Shown: positions 41,809-53,083, counted from the stretch's first letter. The stretch is DNA of 64,000 nucleotides from Nematostella vectensis (GCF_932526225.1 NC_064044.1:14943453-15007452); one strand, 5' to 3'. Program-made: numbers and translations. The notes: generated by a model not told the origin, from the sequence alone.

Positions 41809-41814
41809 TCCGGC
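41713..41814 (-). tRNA. tRNA-Phe-like F72
   Basis: Anticodon-stem strand ATATG mispairs; B box intact. Confidence 0.5.
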
Positions 41815-41996
41815 ACGTTCATGTCCAGACTTCGTCTGCTCGGGCTTAAATATGATGAATTTTGTATGAAAAAATAAAAAGTGCGCAAAATGTCAAACAA
41901 AGAAGGACTGCTCTTCTTGGCCATTGTTTTTGCGCAATAATCAAAACTTTATCTAATTATAAAAGTAAGACCTTCTAGATTTAAAAAAATGCATTT

Positions 41997-42068
41997 TTCC
42001 CATACCGGGAGCCGAACCCGTGCAGTCTGGGTGAAAACCAGAAATCCTAACCGCTAGACCATATGGGA
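41997..42068 (-). tRNA. tRNA-Glu (UUC) E73
   Basis: B box GGTTCGGCTCC; otherwise as E51. Confidence 0.6.
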
Positions 42069-42245
42069 TACCTGCTCACCTTAGGAAATGTTTTCTTGAT
42101 TAAATACAGCGCGAAGAATAGTATTATGATACGATGATGTTTTCTCCATAAATTTATCAAGCTCATATTTGTACCATTCTTTACAAACATGTCTGCCGTG
42201 TCTTGACTGTGAAAGAGCTCCAAATAACAAAAATGGTTTAAAAAA

Positions 42246-42291
42246 TGCCGAAACCCGGGATTTTTCAGAGTTCCTACAAACTCTCCGGATT

Positions 42292-42333
<42 letters not shown>

Positions 42334-42347
42334 AGAGCTATTCCGGC
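42246..42347 (-). tRNA. tRNA-Phe-like F73
   Basis: As F49 (AGCTCTGT). Confidence 0.55.
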
Positions 42348-42531
42348 ACGTTCATGTCCAGACTTTGTCTGCTCGGGCTTAAATATGATGAATTTTGTAT
42401 GAAAAAATAAAAAGTGCGCAAAATGTCAAACAAAGAAGGACTGCTCTTCTTCGCCATTGTTTTTGCGCAATAATCAAAACTTTATCTAATTATAAAAGTA
42501 AGACCTTCTAGATTTAAAAAAATGCATTTTT

Positions 42532-42603
42532 TTTCCATACCGGGAGTCGAACCCTGGCAGTCTGGGTGAAAACCAGAAATCCTAACCGCTAGACCATATG
42601 GGA
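42532..42603 (-). tRNA. tRNA-Glu (UUC) E74
   Basis: E50 class with acceptor TATGGAA, one mismatch. Confidence 0.66.
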
Positions 42604-42780
42604 TATCTGCTCACCTTAGGAAATGTTTTCTTGATTAAATACAGCGCGAAGAATAGTATTATGATACGATGATGTTTTCTCCATAAATTTATCAAGCTCA
42701 TATTTGTACCATTCTTTACAAACATGTCTGCCGTGTCTTGACTGTGAAAGAGCTCCAGTTAACAAAAATGGTTTAAAAAA

Positions 42781-42826
42781 TGCCGAAACCCGGGATTTTT
42801 CAGAGTTCCTACAAACTCTCCGGATT

Positions 42827-42876
<50 letters not shown>

Positions 42877-42882
42877 TCCGGC
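42781..42882 (-). tRNA. tRNA-Phe-like F74
   Basis: As F48. Confidence 0.6.
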
Positions 42883-43064
42883 ACGTTCATGTCCAGACTT
42901 AGTCTGCTCGGGCTTAAATATGATGAATTTTGAATAAAAAAATAAAAAGTGCGCAAAATGTCAAACAAAGAAGGACTGCTCTTCTTCGCCATTGTTTTTG
43001 CGCAATAATCAAAACTTTATCTAATTATAAAAGTAAGACTATCTAGATTTAAAAAAATGCATTT

Positions 43065-43136
43065 TTCCCATACCGGGAGCCGAACCCGTGCCGTCTGGGT
43101 GAAAACCAGAAATCCTAACCGCTAGACCATATGGGA
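43065..43136 (-). tRNA. tRNA-Glu (UUC) E75
   Basis: As E51. Confidence 0.6.
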
Positions 43137-43313
43137 TACCTGCTCACCTTAGGAAATGTTTTCTTGATTAAATACAGCGCGAAGAATAGTATTATGATAC
43201 GATGATGTTTTCTCCATAAATTTATCAAGCTCATATTTGTACCATTCTTTACAAACATGTCTGCCGTGTCTTGACTGTGAAAGAGCTCCAGTTAACAAAA
43301 ATGGTTTAAAAAA

Positions 43314-43359
43314 TGCCGAAACCCGGGATTTTTCAGAGTTCCTACAAACTCTCCGGATT

Positions 43360-43409
<50 letters not shown>

Positions 43410-43415
43410 TCCGGC
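43314..43415 (-). tRNA. tRNA-Phe-like F75
   Basis: As F48. Confidence 0.6.
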
Positions 43416-43598
43416 ACGTTCATGTCCAGACTTTGTCTGCTCGGGCTTAAATATGATGAATTTTGTATGAAAAAATAAAAAGTGCGCAAAATGTCAAACA
43501 AAGAAGGACTGCTCTTCTTCGCCATTGTTTTTGCGCAATAATCAAAACTTTATCTAATTATAAAAGTAAGACCTTCTAGATTTAAAAAAATGCATTTT

Positions 43599-43670
43599 TT
43601 CCCATACCGGGAGTCGAACCCTGGCAGTCTGGGTGAAAACCAGAAATCCTAACCGCTAGACCATATGGGA
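43599..43670 (-). tRNA. tRNA-Glu (UUC) E76
   Basis: E50 class. Confidence 0.72.
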
Positions 43671-43848
43671 TATCTGCTCACCTTAGGAAATGTTATCTTG
43701 ATTAAATACAGCGCGAAGAATAGTATTATGATACGATGATGTTTTCTCCATAAATTTATCAAGCTCATATTTGACCCATTCTTTACAAACATGTCTGCCG
43801 TGTCTTGACTGTGAAAGAGCTACAGTCAACAAAAATGGTTTAAAGAAA

Positions 43849-43901
43849 TGCCGAAACCCGGGATTGTTCAGAGTTCCTACAAACTCTCCGGATTGCACCA
43901 A

Positions 43902-43944
<43 letters not shown>

Positions 43945-43950
43945 TCCGGC
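43849..43950 (-). tRNA. tRNA-Phe-like F76
   Basis: F29-class B box joined to a GCCGGAA acceptor, another mosaic. Confidence 0.5.
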
Positions 43951-44133
43951 ACGTTCATGTCCAGACTTCGTCTGCTCGGGATTAAATATGATGAATTTTG
44001 TATGAAAAAATAAAAAGTGCGCAAAATGTCAAACAAAGAAGGACTGCTCTTTTTCGCCATTGTTTTTGCGCAATAATCAAAACTTTATCTAATTATAAAA
44101 GTAAGACCTTCTAGATTTAAAAAAATGCATTTT

Positions 44134-44205
44134 TTCCCATACCGGGAGTCGAACCCTGGCAGTCTGGGTGAAAACCAGAAATCCTAACCGCTAGACCATA
44201 TGGGA
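44134..44205 (-). tRNA. tRNA-Glu (UUC) E77
   Basis: E50 class. Confidence 0.72.
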
Positions 44206-44382
44206 TATCTGCTCACCTTAGGAAATGTTTTCTTGATTAAATACAGCGCGAAGAATAGTATTATGATACGATGATGTTTTATCCATAAATTTATCAAGCT
44301 CATATTTGTACCATTCTTTACAAACATGTCTGCCGTGTCTTGACTGTGAAAGAGCTCCAGTTAACAAAAATGGTTTAAAAAA

Positions 44383-44428
44383 TGCCGAAACCCGGGATTT
44401 TTCAGAGTTCCTACAAACTCTCCGGATT

Positions 44429-44478
<50 letters not shown>

Positions 44479-44484
44479 TCCGGC
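44383..44484 (-). tRNA. tRNA-Phe-like F77
   Basis: As F48. Confidence 0.6.
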
Positions 44485-44690
44485 ACGTTCATGTCCAGAC
44501 TTAGTCTGCTCGGGCTTAAATATGATGAATTTTGTATGAAAAAATAAAAAGTGCCAAAATGGCAACCAAAGAAGGACTGCTCTTCCTCGCAATTGTTTTT
44601 GCGCAATATTCAAAACTTTGTTTTTGCGCAATAGTCGAAACTTTATCTAATTAAATAGGTAAGAACTTCTAGATTAAAATAAAAGAAATT

Positions 44691-44762
44691 TTTCCGTACC
44701 GGGAGTAGAACCCTGGCAGTCTGGGTTAAAACCAGAAATCCTAACCGCTAGACCATATGGGA
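44691..44762 (-). tRNA. tRNA-Glu-derived E78, anticodon UAA (Leu)
   Basis: Third copy of the E55 type. Confidence 0.45.
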
Positions 44763-44940
44763 TATCTGCTCAACTTAGGAAATGTTTTCTTGCTTATTAA
44801 CAGCGCGAAGAATAGTATCATGATACGATGATGTTTTCTCCATAAATTTATTAAGCTCATATTTGTGCCATACTTTACAAACATGTCTGCCGTGTCTTGA
44901 CTGTGAAAGAGCTACAGTCAACAAAAATGGTTTAAAGAAA

Positions 44941-44993
44941 TGCCGAAACCCGGGATTGTTCAGAGTTCCTACAAACTCTCCGGATTGCACCAA

Positions 44994-45036
<43 letters not shown>

Positions 45037-45042
45037 TTCGGC
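44941..45042 (-). tRNA. tRNA-Phe-like F78
   Basis: F29 class. Confidence 0.5.
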
Positions 45043-45224
45043 ACGTTCATGTCCAGACTTAGTCTGCTCGGGCTTAAATATGATGAATTTTGAATGAAAA
45101 AATAAAAAGTGCGCAAAATGGCAAACAAAGAAGGACTGCTCTTCTTCGCCATTGTTTTTGCGCAAAAATCAAAATTTTATCTAATTATAAAAGTAAGACC
45201 TTCTAGATTTAAAAAAATGCATTT

Positions 45225-45296
45225 TTCTTATACCGGGAGTAGCACCCGATCCGTCTGAGTGAAAACCAGATATCCTAACCGCTAGACCATATGGGA
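45225..45296 (-). tRNA. tRNA-Glu (UUC) E79
   Basis: Copy of E63. Confidence 0.4.
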
Positions 45297-45478
45297 TATA
45301 TATCTGCTCACCTTAGTAAATGTTTTCTTGATTAAATACATTGCGAAAAATAGTATTATGATACGATGATGTTTTCTCCATAAATTTATCAAGCTCATAT
45401 TTGTGCCATTCTTTACAAACATGTCTGCCGCGTCTTGACTGTGAAAGAGCTCCAGTTAACAAAAATGGTTTAAAAAAA

Positions 45479-45524
45479 TGCCGAAACCCGGGATTTTTCA
45501 GAGTTCCTACAAACTCTCCGGATT

Positions 45525-45574
<50 letters not shown>

Positions 45575-45580
45575 TTCGGC
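45479..45580 (-). tRNA. tRNA-Phe-like F79
   Basis: As F34, all key elements intact. Confidence 0.63.
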
Positions 45581-45786
45581 ACGTTCATGTCCAGACTTCG
45601 TCTGCTCGGGCTTAAATATGATGAATTTTGTATGAAAAAATAAAAAGTGCCAAAATGGCAACCAAAGAAGGACTGCTCTTCCCCGCAATTGTTTTTGCGC
45701 AATATTCAAAACTTTGTTTTTGCGCAATAGTCGAAACCTTATCTAATTAAATCGGTAAGAACTTCTAGATTAAAATAAAAGAAATT

Positions 45787-45858
45787 TTTCCGTACCGGGA
45801 GTCGAACCCTGGCAGTCTGGGTGAAAACCAGAAATCCTAACCGCTAGACCATATGGGA
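45787..45858 (-). tRNA. tRNA-Glu (UUC) E80
   Basis: E20 class. Confidence 0.6.
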
Positions 45859-46036
45859 TATCTGCTCAACTTAGGAAATGTTTTCTTGCTTATTAACAGC
45901 GCGAAAGATAGTATCATGATACGATGATGTTTTCTCCATAAATTTATTAAGCTCATATTTGTGCCATACTTTACAAACATGTCTGCCGTGTCTTGACTGT
46001 GAAAGAGCTACAGTCAACAAAAATGGTTTAAAGAAA

Positions 46037-46137
46037 TGCCGAAACCGGGATTGTTCAGAGTTCCTACAAACTCTCCGGATTGCACCAAGGACCTTCAGAT
46101 ATTCAGTATGACGCTCTCCCAACTGAGCTATTTGGGC
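46037..46137 (-). tRNA. tRNA-Phe-like F80
   Basis: 101 nt: one C missing from the T stem; acceptor GCCCAAA as F64. Confidence 0.4.
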
Positions 46138-46321
46138 ACATTCATGTCCAGACTTAGTCTGCTCGGGCTTAAATATGATGAATTTTGAATAAAAAAATAA
46201 AAAGTGCGCAAAATGGCAACCAAAGAAGGACTGCTCTTCTTCGCCATTGTTTTTGCGCAATAATCAAAACTTTATCTAATTATAAAAGTAAGACCTTCTA
46301 GATTTAAAAAAATGTATTTTT

Positions 46322-46393
46322 TTTTCATACCGGGAGTCAAACCCGGGCCGTCTGGGTGAAAACCAGAAATCCTAACCGCTAGACCATATGGGA
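46322..46393 (-). tRNA. tRNA-Glu (UUC) E81
   Basis: B box GGTTTGACTCC; acceptor TATGAAA has two mismatches. Confidence 0.5.
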
Positions 46394-46570
46394 TATCTGC
46401 TCACCTTAGGAAATGTTTTCTTGATTAAATACAGCGCGAAGAATAGTATTATGATACGATGATGTTTTCTCCATAAATTTATCAAGCTCATATTTGTACC
46501 ATTCTTTAAAAACATGTCTGCCGTGTCTTGACTGTGAAAGAGCTCCAGTTAACAAAAATGGTTTAAAAAA

Positions 46571-46616
46571 TGCCGAAACCCGGGATTTTTCAGAGTTCCT
46601 ACAAACTCTCCGGATT

Positions 46617-46666
<50 letters not shown>

Positions 46667-46672
46667 TCCGGC
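46571..46672 (-). tRNA. tRNA-Phe-like F81
   Basis: As F48. Confidence 0.6.
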
Positions 46673-46854
46673 ACGTTCATGTCCAGACTTCGTCTGCTCG
46701 GCCTTAAATATGATGAATTTTGTATGAAAAAATAAAAAGTGCGCAAAATGTCAAACAAAGAAGGACTGCTCTTCTTGGCCATTATTTTTGCGCAATAATA
46801 AAAACTTTATCTAATTATAAAAGTAAGACCTTCTAGATTTAAAAAAATGCATTT

Positions 46855-46926
46855 TTCCCATACCGGGAGCCGAACCCGTGCAGCCTGGGTGAAAACCAGA
46901 AATCCTAACCGCTAGACCATATGGGA
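46855..46926 (-). tRNA. tRNA-Glu (UUC) E82
   Basis: Copy of E68. Confidence 0.58.
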
Positions 46927-47103
46927 TACCTGCTCACCTTAGGAAATGTTTTCTTGATTAAATACAGCGCGAAGAATAGTATTATGATACGATGATGTTT
47001 TCTCCATAAATTTATCAAGCTCATATTTGTACCATTCTTTACAAACATGTCTGCCGTGTCTTGACTGTGAAAGAGCTCCAGTTAACAAAAATGGTTTAAA
47101 AAA

Positions 47104-47162
47104 TGCCGAAACCCGGGATTTTTCAGAGTTCCTACAAACTCTCCGGATTGAACCAGGGACCA

Positions 47163-47199
<37 letters not shown>

Positions 47200-47205
47200 T
47201 CCGGC
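47104..47205 (-). tRNA. tRNA-Phe-like F82
   Basis: As F48; one base after the anticodon stem changed (GATGG). Confidence 0.58.
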
Positions 47206-47387
47206 ACGTTCATGTCCAGACTTCGTCTGCTCGGGATTAAATATGATGAATTTTGTATGAAAAAATAAAAAGTGCGCAAAATGTCAAACAAAGAAGGACT
47301 GCTCTTCTTGGCCATTGTTTTTGCGCAATAATCAAAACTTTATCTAATTATAAAAGTAAGACCTTCTAGATTTAAAAAAATGCATTT

Positions 47388-47459
47388 TTCCCATACCGGG
47401 AGCCAAACCCGTGCCGTCTGGGTGAAAACCAGAAATCCTAACCGCTAGACCATATGGGA
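47388..47459 (-). tRNA. tRNA-Glu (UUC) E83
   Basis: B box GGTTTGGCTCC, two changes. Confidence 0.5.
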
Positions 47460-47636
47460 TACCTGATCACCTTAGGAAATGTTTTCTTGATTAAATACAG
47501 CGCGAAGAATAGTATTATGATACGATGATGTTTTCTCCATAAATTTATCAAGCTCATATTTGTACCATTCTTTACAAACATGTCTGCCGTGTCTTGACTG
47601 TGAAAGAGCTCCAGTTAACAAAAATGGTTTAAAAAA

Positions 47637-47682
47637 TGCCGAAACCCGGGATTTTTCAGAGTTCCTACAAACTCTCCGGATT

Positions 47683-47724
<42 letters not shown>

Positions 47725-47738
47725 AGAGCTATTCCGGC
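47637..47738 (-). tRNA. tRNA-Phe-like F83
   Basis: As F49. Confidence 0.55.
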
Positions 47739-47921
47739 ACGTTCATGTCCAGACTTTGTCTTCTCGGGCTTAAATATGATGAATTTTGTATGAAAAAATA
47801 AAAAGTGCGCAAAATGTCAAACAAAAAAGGACTGCTCTTCTTCGCCATTGTTTTTGCGCAATAATCAAAACTTTATCTAATTATAAAAGTAAGACGTTCT
47901 AGATTTAAAAAAATGCATTTT

Positions 47922-47993
47922 TTCCCATACCGGCAGTCGAACCCTGGCAGTCTGGGTGAAAACCAGAAATCCTAACCGCTAGACCATATGGGA
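47922..47993 (-). tRNA. tRNA-Glu (UUC) E84
   Basis: T stem 3' strand GCCGG; B box GGTTCGACTGC. Confidence 0.6.
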
Positions 47994-48170
47994 TATCTGC
48001 TCACCTTAGGAAATGTTTTCTTGATTAAATACAGCGCGAAGAATAGTATTATGATACGATGATGTTTTCTCCATAAATTTATCAAGCTCATATTTGTACC
48101 ATTCTTTACAAACATGTCTGCCGTGTCTTGTCTGTGAAAGAGCTCCAGTTAACAAAAATGGTTTAAAAAA

Positions 48171-48216
48171 TGCCGAAACCCGGGATTTTTCAGAGTTCCT
48201 ACAAACTCTCCGGATT

Positions 48217-48266
<50 letters not shown>

Positions 48267-48272
48267 TCCGGC
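48171..48272 (-). tRNA. tRNA-Phe-like F84
   Basis: As F48. Confidence 0.6.
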
Positions 48273-48455
48273 ACGTTCATGTCCAGACTTAGTCTGCTCG
48301 GGCTTAAATATGATGAATTTTGAATAAAAAAATAAAAAGTGCGCAAAATGGCAACCAAAGAAGGACTGCTCTTCTTCGCCATTGTTTTTGCGCAATAATC
48401 AAAACTTTATCTAATTATAAAAGTAAGACCTTCTAGATTTAAAAAAACGTATTTT

Positions 48456-48527
48456 TTCCCATACTGGGAGTCGAACCCGGGCCGTCTGGGTGAAAACCAG
48501 AAATCCTAACCGCTAGGCCATATGGGA
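48456..48527 (-). tRNA. tRNA-Glu (UUC) E85
   Basis: Acceptor and B box intact; T stem 3' strand CCCAG; A box GGCCTAGCGG. Confidence 0.7.
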
Positions 48528-48705
48528 TATCTGCTCACCTTAGGAAATGTTTTCTTGATTGAATACAGCGCGAAGAATAGTATTATGATACGATGATGTT
48601 TTCTCCATAAATTTATCAAGCCCATATTTGTGCCATTCTTTACAAACATGTCTGCCGTGTCTTGACTGTGAAAGAGCTACAGTTAACAAAAATGGTTTAA
48701 AAAAA

Positions 48706-48751
48706 TGCCGAAACCCGGTATTTTTCAGAGTTGCTACAAACTCTCCGGATT

Positions 48752-48801
<50 letters not shown>

Positions 48802-48807
48802 TTCGGC
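48706..48807 (-). tRNA. tRNA-Phe-like F85
   Basis: Acceptor and B box intact; T stem ACCGG; insert loop TGTAGC. Confidence 0.55.
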
Positions 48808-48991
48808 ACGTTTATGTCCAGACTTAGTCTGCTCGGGCTTAAATATGATGAATTTTGTATGAAAAAATAAAAAGTGCGCAAAATGGCTACCAAAGAAGGA
48901 CTGCTCTTCCTCGCCATTGTTTTTGCGCAATAATCAAAACTTTATCTAATTATAAAAGTAAGAACTTCTAGATTTAAAAAAAATGCATTTT

Positions 48992-49063
48992 TTCCCATAC
49001 CGGGAGTCGAACCCTGGCAGTCTGGGTGAAAACCAGACATCCTAACCGCTAGACCATATGGGA
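48992..49063 (-). tRNA. tRNA-Glu (UUC) E86
   Basis: E50 class; base before the anticodon stem changed (GATGTCTGG). Confidence 0.68.
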
Positions 49064-49241
49064 TATCTGCTCACCTTAGGAAATGTTTTCTTGATTAAAT
49101 ACAGCGCGAAGAATAGTATTATGATACGATGATGTTTTCTCCATAAATTTATCAAGCTCATATTTGTACCATTCTTTACAAACATGTCTGCCGTGTCTTG
49201 ACAGTGAAAGAGCTACAGTCAACAAAAATGGTTTAAAGAAA

Positions 49242-49299
49242 TGCCAAAACCCGGGAATGTTCTAAGTTCCTACAAACTCTCCGGATTGAACCAGGGACA

Positions 49300-49337
<38 letters not shown>

Positions 49338-49343
49338 TTCGGC
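49242..49343 (-). tRNA. tRNA-Phe-like F86
   Basis: Acceptor TTTTGGC one mismatch; insert hairpin stem weakened (AACTTAG). Confidence 0.45.
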
Positions 49344-49524
49344 ACGTTCATGTCCACACTTAGTCTGCTCGGGCTTAAATATGATGAATTTTGAATGAAA
49401 AAAATAAAAAGTGAAAAAATGGCAACCAAAGAAAGCCTGCTCTTCCTCGCCATTGTTTTATGTGCAATATTCAAAACTTTGTTTTTGCGCAATAGTGGAA
49501 ACTTTATCTAATTAAATCGGTAAG

Positions 49525-49555
49525 TCTGACGCTCTCCCAACTGAGCTATTTCGGC
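49525..49555 (-). pseudogene. Truncated tRNA-Phe 5' fragment in chimeric unit
   Basis: Only the 5' 31 nt (acceptor 5' strand, D arm) remain, fused at GGTAAG to the spacer that normally precedes a Glu gene. The missing part is the rest of the Phe gene, one spacer and one Glu gene. The same junction recurs twice further right. Confidence 0.8.
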
Positions 49556-49737
49556 AAGTTCATGTCCAGACTTCGTCTGCTCGGGCTTAAATATGATGAA
49601 TTTTGTATGAAAAACTAAAAAGTGCGCAAAATGTCAAACAAAGAAGGACTGCTCTTCTTCGCCATTGTTTTTGCGCAATAATCAAAACTTTTTCTAATTA
49701 TAAAAGTAAGACCTTCTAGATTTAAAAAAATGCATTT

Positions 49738-49809
49738 TTCCCATACCGGGAGTCAAACCCGGGCAGTCTGGGTGAAAACCAGAAATCCTAACCGCTAGAC
49801 CATATGGGA
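49738..49809 (-). tRNA. tRNA-Glu (UUC) E87
   Basis: Stems pair; B box GGTTTGACTCC. Confidence 0.65.
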
Positions 49810-49986
49810 TATCTGCTCACCTTAGGAAATGTTTTCTTGATTAAATACAGCGCGAAGAATAGTATTGTGATACGATGATGTTTTCTCCATAAATTAATCA
49901 AGCTCATATTTGTACCATTCTTTACAAACATGTCTGCCGTGTCTTGACTGTGAAAGAGCTCCAGTTAACAAAAATGGTTTAAAAAA

Positions 49987-50032
49987 TGCAGAAACCCGGG
50001 ATTTTTCAGAGTTCCTACAAACTCTCCGAATT

Positions 50033-50082
<50 letters not shown>

Positions 50083-50088
50083 TTCGGC
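49987..50088 (-). tRNA. tRNA-Phe-like F87
   Basis: Acceptor TTTCTGC one mismatch; B box GGTTCAATTC. Confidence 0.5.
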
Positions 50089-50293
50089 ACGTTCATGTCC
50101 AGACTTCGTCTGCTCTTGCTTAAATATGATGAATTTTGTATGAAAAAATAAAAATGCGCAAAATGTCAACCAAAGAAGGACTGCACTTCCTCGCAATTGT
50201 TTTTGCGCAATATTCAAAACTTTGCTTTTGCGCAATAGTCGAAACTTTATCTAATTAAATCGGTAAGAACTTCTAGATTAAAATAAAAGAGAT

Positions 50294-50365
50294 TTTCCGT
50301 ACCGGGAGTCGAACTCTGGCAGTCTGGGTGAAAACCAGAAATCCTAACCGCTAGACCATATGGGA
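50294..50365 (-). tRNA. tRNA-Glu (UUC) E88
   Basis: Acceptor TACGGAA; T arm AGAGTTCGACTCC. Confidence 0.5.
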
Positions 50366-50543
50366 TATCTGCTCAATTTAGGAAATCGTTTCTTGCTTAT
50401 TAACAGCGCGAAGAATAGTATCATGATACGATGAGGTTTTCTCCATAAATTTATCAAGCTCATATTTGTGCCATACTTTAAAAACATGTCTGCCGTGTCT
50501 TGACTGTCAAAGAGCTCCAGTCAACAAAAATGGTTTAAAAATA

Positions 50544-50602
50544 TGCCGAAACCGGGGATTTTTCAGAGTTCCTACAAACTCTCCGGATTGAACCAGGGAC
50601 CA

Positions 50603-50633
<31 letters not shown>

Positions 50634-50645
50634 CGCTATTTCGGC
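50544..50645 (-). tRNA. tRNA-Phe-like F88
   Basis: T stem CCCCGG variant; A box TAGCGCAG. Confidence 0.45.
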
Positions 50646-50823
50646 ACGTTCATGTTCAGACTTAGTCTGCTCGGGCTTAAATATGATGAATTTTGTAAAA
50701 AAAAAAAGTGCGCAAAATGTCAAACAAAGAAGGACTGCTCTTCCTCGCCATTGTTTTTGCGCAATAATCAAAACTTTATCTAATTATAAAAGTAAGTACT
50801 TCTAGATTTAAAAAAATGCATTT

Positions 50824-50895
50824 TTCCCATACCGGGAGTCGAACCCGGGCAGTCTGGGTGAAAACCAGAAATCCTAACCGCTATACCATATGGGA
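50824..50895 (-). tRNA. tRNA-Glu (UUC) E89
   Basis: Stems and B box canonical; A box GGTATAGCGG. Confidence 0.8.
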
Positions 50896-51073
50896 TATCT
50901 GTTCACCTTGGGAAATGTTTTCTTGATTAAATACAGCGCGAAGAATAGTATTATGATACGATGATGTTTTCTCCATAAATTTATCAAGCTCATATTTGTG
51001 CCATTCTTTACAAACATGTCTGCCGTGTCTTGACTGTGAAAGAGCTCCAGTTAACAAAAATGGTTTAAAAAAA

Positions 51074-51119
51074 TGCCGAAACCCGGGATTTTTCAGAGTT
51101 CCTACAAACTCTCCAGATT

Positions 51120-51153
<34 letters not shown>

Positions 51154-51175
51154 ATCCCAACTGAGCTATTTCGAC
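51074..51175 (-). tRNA. tRNA-Phe-like F89
   Basis: Acceptor GTCGAAA one mismatch; B box GGTTCAATCT. Confidence 0.5.
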
Positions 51176-51382
51176 ACGTTCATGTCCAGACTTAGTCTGC
51201 TCGGGCTTGAATATGATGAATTTTGAATGAAAAAATTAAAAAGTGCCAAAATGGCAACCAAAGAAGGACTGCTCTTCCTCGCCATTGTTTTTGCGCAATA
51301 ATCAAAACTTTGTTTTTGCGCAATAGTCGAGACTTTATCTAATTAAATCGGTAAGAACTTCTAGATTAAAAAAAAAGAGATT

Positions 51383-51454
51383 TTCCCATACCGGGAGTCG
51401 AACCCGGGCCGTCTGGGTGAAAAACCGAAATCCTAACCGCTAGACCATATGGGA
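51383..51454 (-). tRNA. tRNA-Glu (UUC) E90
   Basis: Acceptor, T arm canonical; anticodon stem 5' strand TCGGT is disrupted. Confidence 0.6.
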
Positions 51455-51632
51455 TACCTGCTCACCTTAGGAAATGTTTTTTTGATTAAATACAGCGCGA
51501 AGAATAGTATTATAATACGATGATGTTTTCTCCATAAATTTATCAAGCTCATATTTGTGCCATTCTTTACAAACATGTCTGCCGTGTCTTGACAGTGAAA
51601 GAGCTCCAGTTAACAAAAATGGTTTAAAAAAA

Positions 51633-51734
51633 TGCCGGAACCCGGGATTTTTCAGAGTTTCTACAAACTCTCCGGATTGAACCAGGAACCTTCAGATCTT
51701 TAGTCTGACGCTCTCCCAACTGAGCTATTTCGGC
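51633..51734 (-). tRNA. tRNA-Phe-like F90, anticodon AAA
   Basis: Anticodon loop CTAAAGA; acceptor TTCCGGC one mismatch. Confidence 0.45.
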
Positions 51735-51917
51735 ACGTTTATGTCCAGACTTAGTCTGCTCGGGCTTAAATATGATGAATTTTGTATGAAAAAATAAAAA
51801 GTGCGCAAAATGGCTACCAAAGAAGGACTGCTCTTCCTCGCCATTGTTTTTGCTCAATAATCAAAACTTTATCTGATTATAAAAGTAAGAACTTCTAGAT
51901 TTAAAAAAATGTATTTG

Positions 51918-51989
51918 TTCCCATACCGGGAGTCGAACCCTGGCAGTCTGTGTGAAAACCAGAAATCCTAACCGCTAGATCATATGGGA
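51918..51989 (-). tRNA. tRNA-Glu (UUC) E91
   Basis: E50 class; anticodon stem strand ACAGA; A box GATCTAGCGG. Confidence 0.55.
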
Positions 51990-52167
51990 TATCTGCTCAC
52001 CTTAGGAAATGTTTTCTTGATTAAATACAGCGCGAAGAATAGTATTATGATACGATGATGTTTTCTCCATAAATTTATCAAGCTCATATTTGTGCCATTC
52101 TTTACAAACATGTCTGCCGTGTCTTGACTGTGAAAGAGCTCCAGTTAACAAAAATGGTTTAAAAAAA

Positions 52168-52213
52168 TGCCGAAACCCGGGATTTTTCAGAGTTCCTACA
52201 AACTCTCCAGATT

Positions 52214-52247
<34 letters not shown>

Positions 52248-52269
52248 ATCCCAACTGAGCTATTTCGAC
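52168..52269 (-). tRNA. tRNA-Phe-like F91
   Basis: As F89. Confidence 0.5.
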
Positions 52270-52476
52270 ACGTTCATGTCCAGACTTAGTCTGCTCGGGC
52301 TTAAATATGATGAATTTTGAATGAAAAAATTAAAAAGTGCCAAAATGGCAACCAAAGAAGGACTGCTCTTCCTCGCCATTGTTTTTGCGCAATAATCAAA
52401 ACTTTGTTTTTGCGCAATAGTCGAGACCTTATCTAATTAAATCGGTAAGAACTTCTAGATTAAAATAAAAGAGATT

Positions 52477-52548
52477 TTCCCATACCGGGAGTAGAACCCG
52501 GGCCGTCTGGGTGAAAACCAGAAATCCTAACCGCTAGACCATATGGGA
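52477..52548 (-). tRNA. tRNA-Glu (UUC) E92
   Basis: Stems pair; B box GGTTCTACTCC. Confidence 0.6.
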
Positions 52549-52726
52549 TACCTGCTCACCTTAGGAAATGTTTTCTTGATTAAATACATTGCGAAGAATA
52601 GTATTATGATACGATGATGTTTTCTCCATAAATTTATCAAGCTCATATTTGTGCCATTCTTTACAAACATGTCTGCCGTGTCTTGACAGTGAAAGAGCTC
52701 CAGTTAACAAAAATGGTTTAAAAAAA

Positions 52727-52772
52727 TGCCGGAACCCGGGATTTTTCAGAGTTGCTACAAACTCTCCGGATT

Positions 52773-52822
<50 letters not shown>

Positions 52823-52828
52823 TTCGGC
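52727..52828 (-). tRNA. tRNA-Phe-like F92
   Basis: As F5; anticodon GAA. Confidence 0.5.
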
Positions 52829-53011
52829 ACGTTTATGTCCAAACTTAGTCTGCTCGGGCTTAAATATGATGATTATTGTATGAAAAAATAAAAAGTGCGC
52901 AAAATGGCTACCAAAGAAGGACTGCTCTTCCTCGCCGTTGTTTTCGCGCAATAATCAAAACTTTATCTAATTATAAAAGCAAGAACTTCTAGATTTAAAA
53001 AAATGCATTTT

Positions 53012-53083
53012 TTCCCATACCGGGAGTCGAACCCTGGCAGTCTGGTTGAAAACCAGAAATCCTAACCGCTAGACCATATGGGA
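53012..53083 (-). tRNA. tRNA-Glu (UUC) E93
   Basis: E50 class; anticodon loop TTTTCAA keeps TTC. Confidence 0.68.

Larger units (their letters stand above)
44691..46930. repeat. 8,622-bp-offset repeat of 36,069-38,300
   Basis: E78-E81 follow E62-E65 at exactly 8,622 bp. After the 1,092-bp duplication in the left copy, the offset becomes 7,530 bp (E82 against E68). Confidence 0.8.
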
